From NCBI GenBank assembly GCA_002316235.1, contig DCDD01000020.1, forward strand, positions 1 through 20,246: a DNA stretch of 20,246 bases, written 5' to 3'. This document shows positions 1 to 7,582 of this stretch, piece after piece. The notes beneath the pieces were generated by a model. It was not told the DNA's origin and made no database searches. It was given only the letters and a program-made list of their open reading frames with translations. The first letter of the stretch is position 1. Each line of letters opens with the position of its first letter. The position numbers and the translations under genes are program-made. Source of the DNA: Bacteroidales bacterium UBA1064. Its GTDB lineage: Bacteria > Bacteroidota > Bacteroidia > Bacteroidales > Tenuifilaceae.

Positions 1-28
1 CACGAGGTTTTAATGCTTTGATGTTGTG

Positions 29-856
29 CTAAACATTGAGCGATACCCGTTTAAAGGCCAGAACTTTCAAATCCTTATCGGCGCTCTGGATGTACTGGCG
101 AACGGTCATCTTGTTATCCTTGATGAACTCCTGGTTCAGCAGGGTGCTTTCCTTGAAAAATTTCTGAAGTTTACCCTCGGCAATCTTGTCGAGCATGTTT
201 TCGGGTTTTCCTTCAAGGCGTGCCTGCTCGCGGCCAATTTCAAGTTCTTTCAGCTTGACCTCTTCGGGAACATCCTCCTTGTCAATTGAAACAGGGTTCA
301 TAGCGGCAACCTGCATGGCTATGTCCTTGGCAACCTGCATGTCGGTAACCTTGCTAAGGCCGACTATGGTGGCCAGCTTATTGCCCGGGTGAATGTAGGG
401 AACTACCATGGGGGCTTCAACCTGATCGTAGTAGGAGAGCTCCACTTTTTCCCCGGTAATTCCGGAGAATTCGGTAATCATATCGGAAACCTTTCGGCCT
501 TCCATAACAGATTCCTTAAGCGCTTCGAGGTTCGATGGAGCTGTATCAAGCGCAAAGTCTAGAATTTTTTTGGCTACCTTAAGGAAGTCTTCATTTTTAG
601 CCACAAAGTCGGTTTCGCAGTTGAGTACAATCATTGCACCACGGGTAGCGTTGGCATTCACTTTTGCTAAACCAGCACCCTCACCTGCCTCTCTGCCTGC
701 TCTTTTGGTGGCAATTGCCTTTCCCCGTTCCCTAATAAGCTCAATAGCCCTATCAATATCTCCTTCAGCTTCAACCAGGGCATTCTTGCAATCCATCATT
801 CCTGCTCCGGTTATCTTTCGTAGTTTGGAGACATCTGCTGCAGTTATATTTGGCAT
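29..856 (-). CDS. tsf: Elongation factor Ts
   Basis: EF-Ts is the cytoplasmic guanine-nucleotide exchange factor that recycles EF-Tu from its GDP to its GTP form. The 275-residue product begins with a UBA-like N-terminal domain (about 1-55, with KITGAGMMDCKNAL at 14-27) and has the EF-Tu-contacting signature TDFVAKN at 82-88. The remaining core and dimerisation-type region is present, so the length is normal for the family. The ATG at 854-856 is the natural start, because the N-terminus MPNITAADV aligns with the usual EF-Ts beginning. It is the last of four co-oriented genes, 23 bp after rpsB, the classical rpsB-tsf arrangement. A purine stretch (AAAAAGGG) lies before the start but is not a strong Shine-Dalgarno. 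No terminator is visible in the 28 bases left downstream. Confidence 0.97.
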   Translation of the reverse strand: MPNITAADVSKLRKITGAGMMDCKNALVEAEGDIDRAIELIRERGKAIATKRAGREAGEGAGLAKVNANATRGAMIVLNCETDFVAKNEDFLKVAKKILDFALDTAPSNLEALKESVMEGRKVSDMITEFSGITGEKVELSYYDQVEAPMVVPYIHPGNKLATIVGLSKVTDMQVAKDIAMQVAAMNPVSIDKEDVPEEVKLKELEIGREQARLEGKPENMLDKIAEGKLQKFFKESTLLNQEFIKDNKMTVRQYIQSADKDLKVLAFKRVSLNV

Positions 857-879
857 ATATTTTCCCTTTTTAGAATTTA

Positions 880-1749
880 CTACTCTTGCTCGTTTTCTTC
901 AACGCTTGTGTTTTGTTCGGCTACCTCCTCAACAGAATCGGCAACTTCAGCATTCCCCTCATTGTGGGTTGATTCAACCTTAACCTTTACCTTGCGGGCA
1001 CGGGTTCGGGTGGGCTGTTCTTCGCTCTTTTCCTTTTGGGCTGGCTCTTTTTCCTTTTCAGCCTTTCTTTCCTCAAGCCCTTCCTCAATAGCTTTGGCCA
1101 TAATGTCAACTATCAGGGCAATGGATTTGGAAGCATCGTCGTTAGCCGGAATTACAAAGTCAATGGGAGTAGGATCACAACAGGTATCAACCATTGCAAT
1201 TACCGGTATGTTAAGCCGCTTGGCTTCACGAACAGCGATGTATTCCTTCTGAACATCCACTACAAAAAGGGCTGCTGGCAGCCTGTTGAGGTCGGCAATT
1301 GAGCCGAGGTTCTTTTCCAGCTTGGCTCGCTGACGCGAAACCTGAAGTTTTTCACGTTTTGATAGGGTATCAATGGTGCCGTCGGTCATCATCTTGTCGA
1401 TGGAGGACATTTTTTTAACGGCCTTACGGATAGTGGCAAAGTTGGTGAGCATTCCGCCTGGCCAGCGCTCCGTAACATAGGGCATGTTTATTGGTTTAAT
1501 TCGCTCGGCCACAATATCCTTGGCCTGCTTCTTGGTAGCAACAAAGAGGATTTTGCGTCCCGATTTGGCAATTTGCTTTACTGCAGCAGCAGCCTCATCT
1601 ATTTTTACTACGGTTTTGTGGAGATCGATGATGTGAATGCCATTCTTCTCCATGAAGATGTATGGCGCCATCTTGGGATTCCACTTGCGTTTTAGATGGC
1701 CAAAGTGCACTCCTGCATCGAGCAACTCCTGAAATGATGTTCTTGACAT
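880..1749 (-). CDS. rpsB: 30S ribosomal protein S2 (uS2)
   Basis: uS2 joins the small subunit late, on the back side near the platform, with S1/bS21 neighbours. Family hallmarks are present: the N-terminal FQELLDAGVHFGHLKRKWNPKM (residues 6-27 region), TERWPGGMLTNF at 93-104, and FVVDVQKE at 162-169. The 289-residue product is longer than the roughly 240-residue E. coli protein. The excess is a charged, low-complexity tail from about 228 onward, rich in Glu and Lys with a basic patch (TRTRARKVKVKV) before an acidic end. It lies 110 bp downstream of rpsI, and that gap can fold into a compact structure (separate entry), which suggests independent translational control of rpsB-tsf. In E. coli S2 represses its own mRNA through the rpsB 5' region; the same here is inference. 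Confidence 0.97.
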   Translation of the reverse strand: MSRTSFQELLDAGVHFGHLKRKWNPKMAPYIFMEKNGIHIIDLHKTVVKIDEAAAAVKQIAKSGRKILFVATKKQAKDIVAERIKPINMPYVTERWPGGMLTNFATIRKAVKKMSSIDKMMTDGTIDTLSKREKLQVSRQRAKLEKNLGSIADLNRLPAALFVVDVQKEYIAVREAKRLNIPVIAMVDTCCDPTPIDFVIPANDDASKSIALIVDIMAKAIEEGLEERKAEKEKEPAQKEKSEEQPTRTRARKVKVKVESTHNEGNAEVADSVEEVAEQNTSVEENEQE

Positions 1750-1782
1750 GGTTGTTTTTTAGTTTAGATTAATTGGCAATCG

Positions 1783-1844
1783 CACAGTAGTCCCGTGGGG
1801 GAGTCTGGGCAATTTATCACTAAACTGCTTGCCAAACTACTATG
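1783..1844 (-). promoter_or_regulatory. Candidate structured mRNA leader of rpsB
   Basis: On the minus-strand RNA the sequence CATAGTAG (1844-1837) pairs fully with CTACTGTG (1790-1783), one pair being G-U, so the helix is better on this strand than on the other. Inside it two hairpins pack almost without linkers: TTTGGCAA (1836-1829) with TTGCCCAGA (1812-1804, one bulged C), and TCCC-CCAC-GGGA (1802-1791). The result would be a three-way junction of 62 nt ending 33 nt before the rpsB ATG. A second TTGCCAA at 1779-1773 can pair perfectly with TTGGCAA of the first hairpin, giving a mutually exclusive fold close to the start codon. This looks like an autoregulatory leader, possibly bound by S2. 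The ligand is inferred; only the pairing is seen. Confidence 0.5.
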
Positions 1845-1859
1845 GGAAAATTTATAATT

Positions 1860-2246
1860 TTAACGTTTGCTGAATTGAAATCTCTTTCTAGCCTTTGGCC
1901 TACCGGGTTTCTTGCGCTCAACGCTGCGTGAATCGCGTGTCATAAACCCATTTGCCTTAAGGGTGGGCTTGTTATCGGGGTTGTACTCAACCAGCGCTCT
2001 GGAGATACCCAGCCTTACTGCTTCGGCTTGGCCCTTAACACCGCCACCATCAAGGGTAACCTTGATATCGAAATTTCCACCAACATTAAGTACGTTAAGT
2101 GGTTGCATAACGACGTACTGCAGCAGCTCCGATTGAAAGTAGTCCTTCATATCCCGGCCGTTAATAACGATGTTACCTTTGCCCTCGCGCAGGTAAACTC
2201 TGGCTACAGCCGACTTTCTTCTTCCTAATCCGTTGTAAATCTGCAT
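1860..2246 (-). CDS. rpsI: 30S ribosomal protein S9 (uS9)
   Basis: uS9 is a small-subunit head protein whose C-terminal tail reaches the P-site tRNA. The 128-residue product starts MQIYNGLGRRKSAVARVYL, has the glycine-rich GGGVKGQAEAVRLGISRALV segment in the middle, and ends in the conserved basic tail RKRFQFSKR. The final Ser-Lys-Arg is the expected tRNA-contacting terminus. The length is typical. The start is 8 bp after the rplM stop, the universal L13-S9 pair, and translational coupling is likely. No Shine-Dalgarno is visible, as is usual for this phylum. Confidence 0.97.
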   Translation of the reverse strand: MQIYNGLGRRKSAVARVYLREGKGNIVINGRDMKDYFQSELLQYVVMQPLNVLNVGGNFDIKVTLDGGGVKGQAEAVRLGISRALVEYNPDNKPTLKANGFMTRDSRSVERKKPGRPKARKRFQFSKR

Positions 2247-2254
2247 ACCTTAAA

Positions 2255-2710
2255 CTATTTAAAAGTGCTCAAATCTAGTACTCTTGGCTTTTGTGCCTCG
2301 TGCGGATGCTCGGGACCCTCATATACATGTAGGTTCCTGAACAGATCCGATGCAAGCCTGTTTTTTGGGAGCATACCCTTAACAGCATGTTCAACAACCC
2401 AAATGGGCTTGCGCTGAAGCATTTCCTTCGGGGTCGAGAATCGTTGTCCTCCGGGATAGCCTGTGTGTCGTACGTACTGTTTCTGGGTAAGCTTATGGCC
2501 GGTGAGCTTAACCTTCTCAGCATTAATGATAATAACGTTGTCACCACAGTCAACGTGTGGCGTGTAGTTGGGTTTGTGCTTGCCTCTAAGTATCTTGGCA
2601 ACCTGGCTCGACAACCTACCCAGAACCTGGTTGGTGGCATCAATCACAACCCACTCTTTTGTAACGGTTGCCTTGTTGGCCGAAACCGTCTTGTAGCTTA
2701 GTGTATCCAC
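2255..2710 (-). CDS. rplM: 50S ribosomal protein L13 (uL13), GTG start
   Basis: uL13 is an early-assembling large-subunit protein. The 151-residue product shows the family signatures WVVIDATNQVLGRLSSQVA (20-38), HVDCGDNVIIINAEKV (52-67), HTGYPGGQR and AVKGMLPKNRL. The start is a GTG at 2708-2710. Upstream in the same frame only a few codons are open before a stop, and the N-terminus MDTLSYKTVSANK fits L13 proteins of Bacteroidota, so no alternative start is available. An AGGAG Shine-Dalgarno sits 6 nt before the GTG, unusual in this phylum. It is the first gene of the rplM-rpsI-rpsB-tsf operon, with a good promoter about 70 bp upstream. Confidence 0.96.
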   Translation of the reverse strand: MDTLSYKTVSANKATVTKEWVVIDATNQVLGRLSSQVAKILRGKHKPNYTPHVDCGDNVIIINAEKVKLTGHKLTQKQYVRHTGYPGGQRFSTPKEMLQRKPIWVVEHAVKGMLPKNRLASDLFRNLHVYEGPEHPHEAQKPRVLDLSTFK

Positions 2711-2716
2711 TGTAAA

Positions 2717-2721
2717 CTCCT
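2717..2721 (-). promoter_or_regulatory. Strong Shine-Dalgarno of rplM
   Basis: AGGAG on the minus strand, 6 nt before the GTG start of rplM. The spacing and sequence are textbook, although genes of Bacteroidota generally lack such sites. It may compensate for the weak GTG start or serve autoregulation; both are inference. Confidence 0.55.
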
Positions 2722-2780
2722 AGTTTTAAGTTAATACCTGTTGTTTTGTGATCCTTGCATTTTTAAACATCAAGTGGGTT

Positions 2781-2811
2781 GCAAAGGTATAACTATTTAT
2801 TTAAACCACAA
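2781..2811 (-). promoter_or_regulatory. Promoter of the rplM operon
   Basis: Minus-strand TACCTTTGC (2789-2781) matches the Bacteroidota -7 element TAnnTTTGC exactly. TTGTGG (2811-2806) lies upstream at a distance suitable for the -33 element. Transcription would start near 2774, giving a leader of about 60-65 nt before rplM. No convincing hairpin is seen in that leader. Confidence 0.65.
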
Positions 2812-2812
2812 C

Positions 2813-3119
2813 ACCTTTTTATGTTAAGTTTCCCCTTAAATGGTTTTTATCCATGTTTGGGTTTCGAAAATGCAGGGTTGAGCATTTTTCGGGCATAATT
2901 TCTTTGTTCTCCTCAATTTGGCCATAACCAAAATCGAACATCTTGTACATGGAAATTCGGCCCCGGGAGAAGCTGCGGTTGTTTAGTAGAAGTAAAATTT
3001 CCACCGTCCCGATGTGTTTTCCTTCAATCGTCTATTCTTCTAAAACTGTTCCTTCGGTGCTGATATTATGAGACTTATAATTATCGAAGCTCTTTCAACC
3101 GATGTTTTGCCGGTCATTT
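2813..3119. other. Gene-free spacer between divergent rplM and uvrD promoters
   Basis: About 300 bp with no supportable gene. One 61-codon minus-strand frame (2819-3004) lacks an ATG at its beginning, resembles nothing I know, and ends just behind the rplM promoter. A short plus-strand frame from 3068 runs across the helicase promoter. I see no RNA gene, repeat or terminator with a T-tract. Confidence 0.5.
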
Positions 3120-3151
3120 TTTGTATAGCCATTTTTCAGGACTATTTTTGC
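3120..3151 (+). promoter_or_regulatory. Promoter of the helicase gene
   Basis: TTTG at 3120-3123 and TATTTTTGC at 3143-3151 match the Bacteroidota -33 (TTTG) and -7 (TAnnTTTGC) elements with exactly 19 nt between them. Transcription would begin around 3157, leaving a leader of only about 12-15 nt before the ATG at 3171. Confidence 0.7.
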
Positions 3152-3170
3152 AGGTTGAAAATACCACACC

Positions 3171-5468
3171 ATGCACAGCTACCTTGACGAGTTGAGCGAA
3201 AGCCAACGTGAGGCTGTTACTACTTCCGAGGGTCCCAGCCTGGTTATTGCGGCTGCCGGATCGGGTAAAACAAGAGTACTTACCTACCGAATTGCCCATC
3301 TGCTCAACCTGGGCGTGCCCCCCTGGTCGATACTTGCCCTGACCTTTACCAATAAGGCCGCGCGGGAGATGAAGGAACGTATTGCCAAAATTGTTGGGGA
3401 TTCCGACGCCCATAAGCTCTGGATGGGAACTTTCCACTCAATTTTTGCTCGTATTCTCCGCTCCGAAGCAGAGCTCCTGGGCTACAGTAAGAATTTCACC
3501 ATTTACGATACTACCGACTCCCGTAACCTGATTGTTCAAATCATAAAAGAGCTGGGGCTCGACAGCCAGGTTTATAAGCCCGGCGAGGTGCTGTCGCGTA
3601 TATCCTCAGCTAAGAATAACCTGGTTACCCCGCAGGCCTACGCCGCAAACTCAAGTATTATTGCACAGGATGTGAAAGCCCGCAAGTCGGAAATGAGCCG
3701 TTTGTACTCCCTTTACACCCAGCGCTGTTTTAAATCGTCTGCCATGGATTTTGACGATTTGCTGCTAAACATAAACATTCTTTTCCGCGACTTTCCGGAT
3801 GTGCTGCTGCGGTATCAGAACAGGTTCCGCTACATCCTGGTTGACGAGTACCAGGATACCAACTTTGCCCAGTACTTCATTGTAAAAAAACTCTCGGAGA
3901 AGTACAGGAATGTTTGCGTGGTTGGCGATGATGCGCAAAGTATTTACTCCTTCAGGGGCGCTAAAATCGAAAATATCCTCAACTTCCGGAACGATTACCC
4001 CGACTACAAGCTCTTTAAGCTTGAGCAAAACTACCGTTCTACTCAAACCATTGTTAATGCTGCTAACAGCGTTATTGAAAATAACCAGAAGCAAATCAAA
4101 AAGGTTGCTTTTTCGGCCAACGAGGTGGGCGATAAGATCAAGCTGATAAAGGCCTATACCGATCAGGAGGAAGGCTTTCTGGTGGCCTCCGAAATTCTCA
4201 ACACCATCAGGGATAAGAGTTGTGCCTACAGCGATATTGCCATTCTGTACCGAACTAACGCCCAGTCGCGTATTTTTGAGGAAACCCTCCGCAAGCGAAA
4301 CATACCCTACAGGGTTTACGGTAGCCTATCATTCTACCAGCGGAAGGAGATAAAGGATTTGCTTGCCTACTTCAGGCTATCCGTGAACCCTAATGACGAT
4401 GAGGCCTTTGTACGAATTGTTAACTACCCTGCAAGGGGTATTGGCAGCACCACCCTTCAACACCTGCAGGAACTTGCAAACGTCCAAAATATAAGCCTCT
4501 GGGAAACAGCTCAACAGCTAAAACAGCTTAACCACCAGTTAAAACCTGCTGCTGTAAAAAAGCTGACCGATTTTGTTGGTATGGTTGGCGGTTTCCAATC
4601 GGCTGTTTACACGGCCGATGCCTATGAGGCGGCCTACTCCATTGCCCGCAATTCCGGCATCCTTACCGATCTTAAGGCCGATAAAACACAGGAGGGGCTT
4701 TCCCGACTGCAAAACATTGAGGAGCTGCTCAACAGCATCAGGGAGTTTATTGAGGCGCGCAGGAATGAAGGTGTTGACGAAACCACTACGCTTGTTGACT
4801 ACCTTGAAAATGTTGCACTGCTCACCTCCTTGGACAACGATGACCCCAACGACCGGAACCGTATTAGCGTTATGACCATCCATTCGGCTAAGGGGCTTGA
4901 GTTTGATTACGTTTTCCTAACAGGGCTGGAGGAGAACCTTTTCCCTTCAAACATGTCCATGAACACGCCGGAGGAGCTGGAGGAAGAACGCCGGTTGTTC
5001 TATGTTGCGCTTACCCGGGCAGCCAAGGGGGTAACCATTTCATTTGCCCAAACCCGGCTCAAATGGGGAAACATTAACATTTCCAATCCCAGCCGGTTTA
5101 TAAGCGAGATTGATCAGCGCTACGTTGAATCCCCCTTTGAACCTGATGGTGGAGGTCATCTAAAAGCAACCAGTGAGCTATCCCGACAGACCAGCATAAA
5201 CAATTTTGAAAAAAAATCAATTGGAAATCGGGCAGCTCCCTATTCACAGCCCCCGGGCAGGACACCCGTATCCGTTCCGGAAAACCTAAAAGAGCTTCCA
5301 CCCGAGGAAATTTGCGAAGGCGTGGAGGTTTACCATGGAAAGTTTGGCCAGGGTAAGGTTTTAAGTGTCGAAGGCGAAGGCGCTAACAAAAAGGCAACCG
5401 TGCTATTCACGGAGGCAGGCCAAAAAAACCTTCTCATTAAGTTTGCCAACCTGAAGGGAATAGCTTAG
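3171..5468 (+). CDS. uvrD: ATP-dependent DNA helicase, UvrD/PcrA/Rep family (SF1A)
   Basis: A 3'-to-5' SF1 helicase acting in nucleotide-excision and mismatch repair and in clearing proteins from DNA. All motifs are intact in the 765-residue protein: Walker A AAAGSGKT (27-34), DEYQDTN motif II (225-231), the VVGDDAQSIYSFRGA motif III region, QNYRST motif IV (286-291), TIHSAKGLEFDYVFL motif V (569-583) and LFYVALTRA motif VI (609-617). A Tudor-like C-terminal module begins near 714 (GVEVYHGKFGQGKVLSVEG), the element that in PcrA/UvrD contacts RNA polymerase. The length matches PcrA (about 720-770). It has its own promoter and no partner in the same transcript. The family cannot be split confidently into UvrD versus PcrA by eye, and the symbol is used in the broad sense. 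Confidence 0.93.
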   Translation: MHSYLDELSESQREAVTTSEGPSLVIAAAGSGKTRVLTYRIAHLLNLGVPPWSILALTFTNKAAREMKERIAKIVGDSDAHKLWMGTFHSIFARILRSEAELLGYSKNFTIYDTTDSRNLIVQIIKELGLDSQVYKPGEVLSRISSAKNNLVTPQAYAANSSIIAQDVKARKSEMSRLYSLYTQRCFKSSAMDFDDLLLNINILFRDFPDVLLRYQNRFRYILVDEYQDTNFAQYFIVKKLSEKYRNVCVVGDDAQSIYSFRGAKIENILNFRNDYPDYKLFKLEQNYRSTQTIVNAANSVIENNQKQIKKVAFSANEVGDKIKLIKAYTDQEEGFLVASEILNTIRDKSCAYSDIAILYRTNAQSRIFEETLRKRNIPYRVYGSLSFYQRKEIKDLLAYFRLSVNPNDDEAFVRIVNYPARGIGSTTLQHLQELANVQNISLWETAQQLKQLNHQLKPAAVKKLTDFVGMVGGFQSAVYTADAYEAAYSIARNSGILTDLKADKTQEGLSRLQNIEELLNSIREFIEARRNEGVDETTTLVDYLENVALLTSLDNDDPNDRNRISVMTIHSAKGLEFDYVFLTGLEENLFPSNMSMNTPEELEEERRLFYVALTRAAKGVTISFAQTRLKWGNINISNPSRFISEIDQRYVESPFEPDGGGHLKATSELSRQTSINNFEKKSIGNRAAPYSQPPGRTPVSVPENLKELPPEEICEGVEVYHGKFGQGKVLSVEGEGANKKATVLFTEAGQKNLLIKFANLKGIA

Positions 5469-5496
5469 CTTCAGCTTAACCGGAAAGGCTGATGCT
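5467..5496 (+). terminator. Hairpin at the end of the helicase gene
   Basis: AGCTTCAGC (5467-5475) pairs with GCTGATGCT (5488-5496) with a single T-T mismatch, starting in the stop codon. It could end the helicase transcript, but no T-run follows immediately (a short one appears about 12 nt later), so a Rho-independent role is doubtful. Confidence 0.3.
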
Positions 5497-5556
5497 GCAG
5501 GTGCCAACTTTTTCAATCCCTTAAGTCACGTGAGGATGCTTAACCCTTTCAGGCAG

Positions 5557-5589
5557 TTTGCATTTTTACAACCGATAACCTAACTTTGC
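5557..5589 (+). promoter_or_regulatory. Promoter of DUF4290-murA
   Basis: TTTG at 5557-5560 and TAACTTTGC at 5581-5589, an exact -7 element, are separated by 20 nt. Transcription would start near 5595, giving a leader of about 85 nt before the DUF4290 start at 5681. Confidence 0.6.
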
Positions 5590-5680
5590 AGCATAAAATG
5601 ATGTACTGCATTAGGCTTACCGCCAGCTATTTATTACATACATCCCGAAATTTTTTATTTTTACCTTTTAAATATTTCTA

Positions 5681-6265
5681 ATGGACTACAACACCCAGCG
5701 AAAGAAACTCGCTCTTCCGGAGTACGGAAGGCACATACAGCAAATGGTTGACTACATTGCATCCGTTGAAGATAGGGACGAACGCAACAGGCTGGCAAAA
5801 TCCCTTGTCGCCATAATGGGGAACCTTAACCCCCATCTCAGGGATATTAACGACTTTAAACATAAGTTATGGGATCACCTGTTCATCATGTCCGATTTCA
5901 AGCTTGATATAGACTCTCCATACCCCATTCCCAGCGTGGAGCAGTACAACGAAAAGCCCCGTAGGGTTCCATACCCGGGTAACCCTATCAAGTTTAAGCA
6001 TTACGGGCGAATAATTGAAATGATGATTGAAAAAGCTGTAGCAATGGAGGAAGGACCCGAGAAGGATGCCCTCAAGCAGCTTATTGCCAACCAGATGAAA
6101 AAGGCCAACATTACATGGAACAAGGAGTCGGTGAGCGATGATGATATTTTTCGCGATATGCAGACCCTAAGCAACGGCATGTTGGTAATGGCTCCCGGAT
6201 CAAAGCTGGTGGATAACAAGGAATTTAAAAACAAACCCCGCACCAAGTACCATAAAAAACATTAG
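5681..6265 (+). CDS. DUF4290 family protein
   Basis: The 194-residue product matches my recollection of DUF4290, a family found in Bacteroidota, by its start (DYNTQRKKLALPEYGRHIQQMV), the segment NPHLRDINDFKHKLWDHLFIM, and the middle PYPGNPIKFKHYGRIIEMMIEKA. It has no signal peptide or membrane segment, is mostly helical and charged, and ends in a basic stretch (NKPRTKYHKKH), so it is likely cytoplasmic. No catalytic motif is apparent and the function is unknown. It lies 6 bp before murA in the same direction and shares its promoter, which suggests a role tied to cell-wall precursor synthesis or its regulation. That link is inferred from context only. Confidence 0.85.
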   Translation: MDYNTQRKKLALPEYGRHIQQMVDYIASVEDRDERNRLAKSLVAIMGNLNPHLRDINDFKHKLWDHLFIMSDFKLDIDSPYPIPSVEQYNEKPRRVPYPGNPIKFKHYGRIIEMMIEKAVAMEEGPEKDALKQLIANQMKKANITWNKESVSDDDIFRDMQTLSNGMLVMAPGSKLVDNKEFKNKPRTKYHKKH

Positions 6266-6271
6266 GGTGGC

Positions 6272-7582
6272 ATGGCAACGTTCGAGGTAATTGGCGGTAA
6301 GCGTCTAAAAGGCGACTTATTTCCTCAGGGAGCTAAGAATGAGGCGCTACAGGTTATTTGCGCCACCCTGCTAACCCCCGAGAAGATTACCATAAACAAC
6401 ATTCCTGCCATCAGGGATGTGGTGAAGCTCATCGAGCTGCTTCAGGGTATGGGGGTCGAGGTTACCCGCTTATCCGAGTCGTCGTATTCATTTATAGCCA
6501 GAAATATTGACATTGATTATCTTACCACTGACGATTTCAAGGTTAAGGCAGCTGCCATCCGTGGGTCAATCATGGTGGTTGGTCCCTTGCTTGCCCGCTA
6601 TGGCAAAGCATATGCACCCAAACCCGGAGGTGATAAGATTGGAAGGCGTAGGCTCGACACCCACCTGCTTGGCTTTCAGAAGCTAGGGGTGGAGTTTGAC
6701 TTCGATGTTAACGACAACTTTTTCACCCTGGAGGGGAAACACCTGAAGGGTTCCTACATGCTGCTCGATGAGGCATCGGTTACCGGTACCGCCAATATCC
6801 TGATGGCTGCCACCATGACTCCCGGAAAAACCACCATTTACAATGCAGCTTGCGAACCTTATGTTCAGCAACTTTGCCACATGTTGGTTTCGATGGGCGC
6901 CAGAATTTCTGGAATTGGCTCCAACCTGCTGACCATTGAGGGGGTAGATGGTCTTGGTGGATGCGAGCACACCATTCTGCCCGATATGATCGAAATTGGC
7001 TCGTTTATTGGGCTGGCTGCCATGACCTGCAGCGATATTACAATTCGCAATGTCTCATTCGGCAACCTGGGAATCATTCCCGATGCCTTTCGCCGAATGG
7101 GGATAAACTTCGAGGTTACCAACGACGATATTCACATCCCTCCCCACGAGCACTACGAGATTGACACCTTTATTGACGGGTCCATCCTCACGCTTGCCGA
7201 TGCCCCTTGGCCGGGGCTTACCCCCGATTTGCTCAGCGTTTTTCTTGTTGTAGCCACCCAGGCAAAGGGCTCGGTGCTGATTCACCAGAAGATGTTCGAG
7301 AGCCGCCTCTTCTTTGTTGATAAGCTAATAGACATGGGAGCGCAGATCATTCTTTGCGATCCGCATAGGGCAACCGTTATTGGCCACGACAGGCAGCTTA
7401 GGCTGAGGCCTACCGTAATGACCTCGCCCGATATTCGGGCCGGGGTAGCCCTGCTTATCGCAGCCATGTCGGCCGATGGTAAGAGCATTATTCATAATAT
7501 CGAGCAGATTGACCGCGGCTACCAAAACATTGACGGCAGGCTTAATGCCATTGGCGCTGAAATTCACAGAATCGATCGCTAA
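6272..7582 (+). CDS. murA: UDP-N-acetylglucosamine 1-carboxyvinyltransferase (MurA)
   Basis: MurA transfers enolpyruvate from PEP to UDP-GlcNAc, the first committed step of peptidoglycan synthesis in the cytoplasm. The 436-residue protein has K22-N23 in GAKNEAL, the PEP/UDP-GlcNAc loop KPGGDKIGRRRLDTHLLGF (117-135), and the C-terminal TSPDIRAGVALLIAAM and IEQIDRGYQNID segments, so both EPSP-synthase-like domains are complete. The loop residue that is Cys115 in E. coli (PGGCxIG) is Asp121 here (codon GAT at 6632-6634). That Cys is the fosfomycin alkylation target. C115D enzymes in other bacteria remain active and fosfomycin-resistant, so this enzyme should be active and insensitive. It starts 6 bp after DUF4290 and is expressed with it. 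Confidence 0.95.
   Translation: MATFEVIGGKRLKGDLFPQGAKNEALQVICATLLTPEKITINNIPAIRDVVKLIELLQGMGVEVTRLSESSYSFIARNIDIDYLTTDDFKVKAAAIRGSIMVVGPLLARYGKAYAPKPGGDKIGRRRLDTHLLGFQKLGVEFDFDVNDNFFTLEGKHLKGSYMLLDEASVTGTANILMAATMTPGKTTIYNAACEPYVQQLCHMLVSMGARISGIGSNLLTIEGVDGLGGCEHTILPDMIEIGSFIGLAAMTCSDITIRNVSFGNLGIIPDAFRRMGINFEVTNDDIHIPPHEHYEIDTFIDGSILTLADAPWPGLTPDLLSVFLVVATQAKGSVLIHQKMFESRLFFVDKLIDMGAQIILCDPHRATVIGHDRQLRLRPTVMTSPDIRAGVALLIAAMSADGKSIIHNIEQIDRGYQNIDGRLNAIGAEIHRIDR

Noticed and set aside
2711..2774. Structured L13-type leader in the rplM 5' untranslated region
   Set aside because: L13 leaders have, as I recall, been proposed for Bacteroidia, but I could not draw a convincing helix in these 60-odd bases. 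A covariance-model search would decide it.
2819..3004. 61-codon minus-strand frame upstream of rplM
   Set aside because: It begins with GTG and has no ATG near its start, no recognisable motif, and no promoter consensus or ribosome site in front. It sits in the spacer between divergent promoters.
3068..3187. Short plus-strand frame starting MRLIIIEALSTD
   Set aside because: It overlaps the helicase promoter and start in another frame, and is too short and unlike any family I know.
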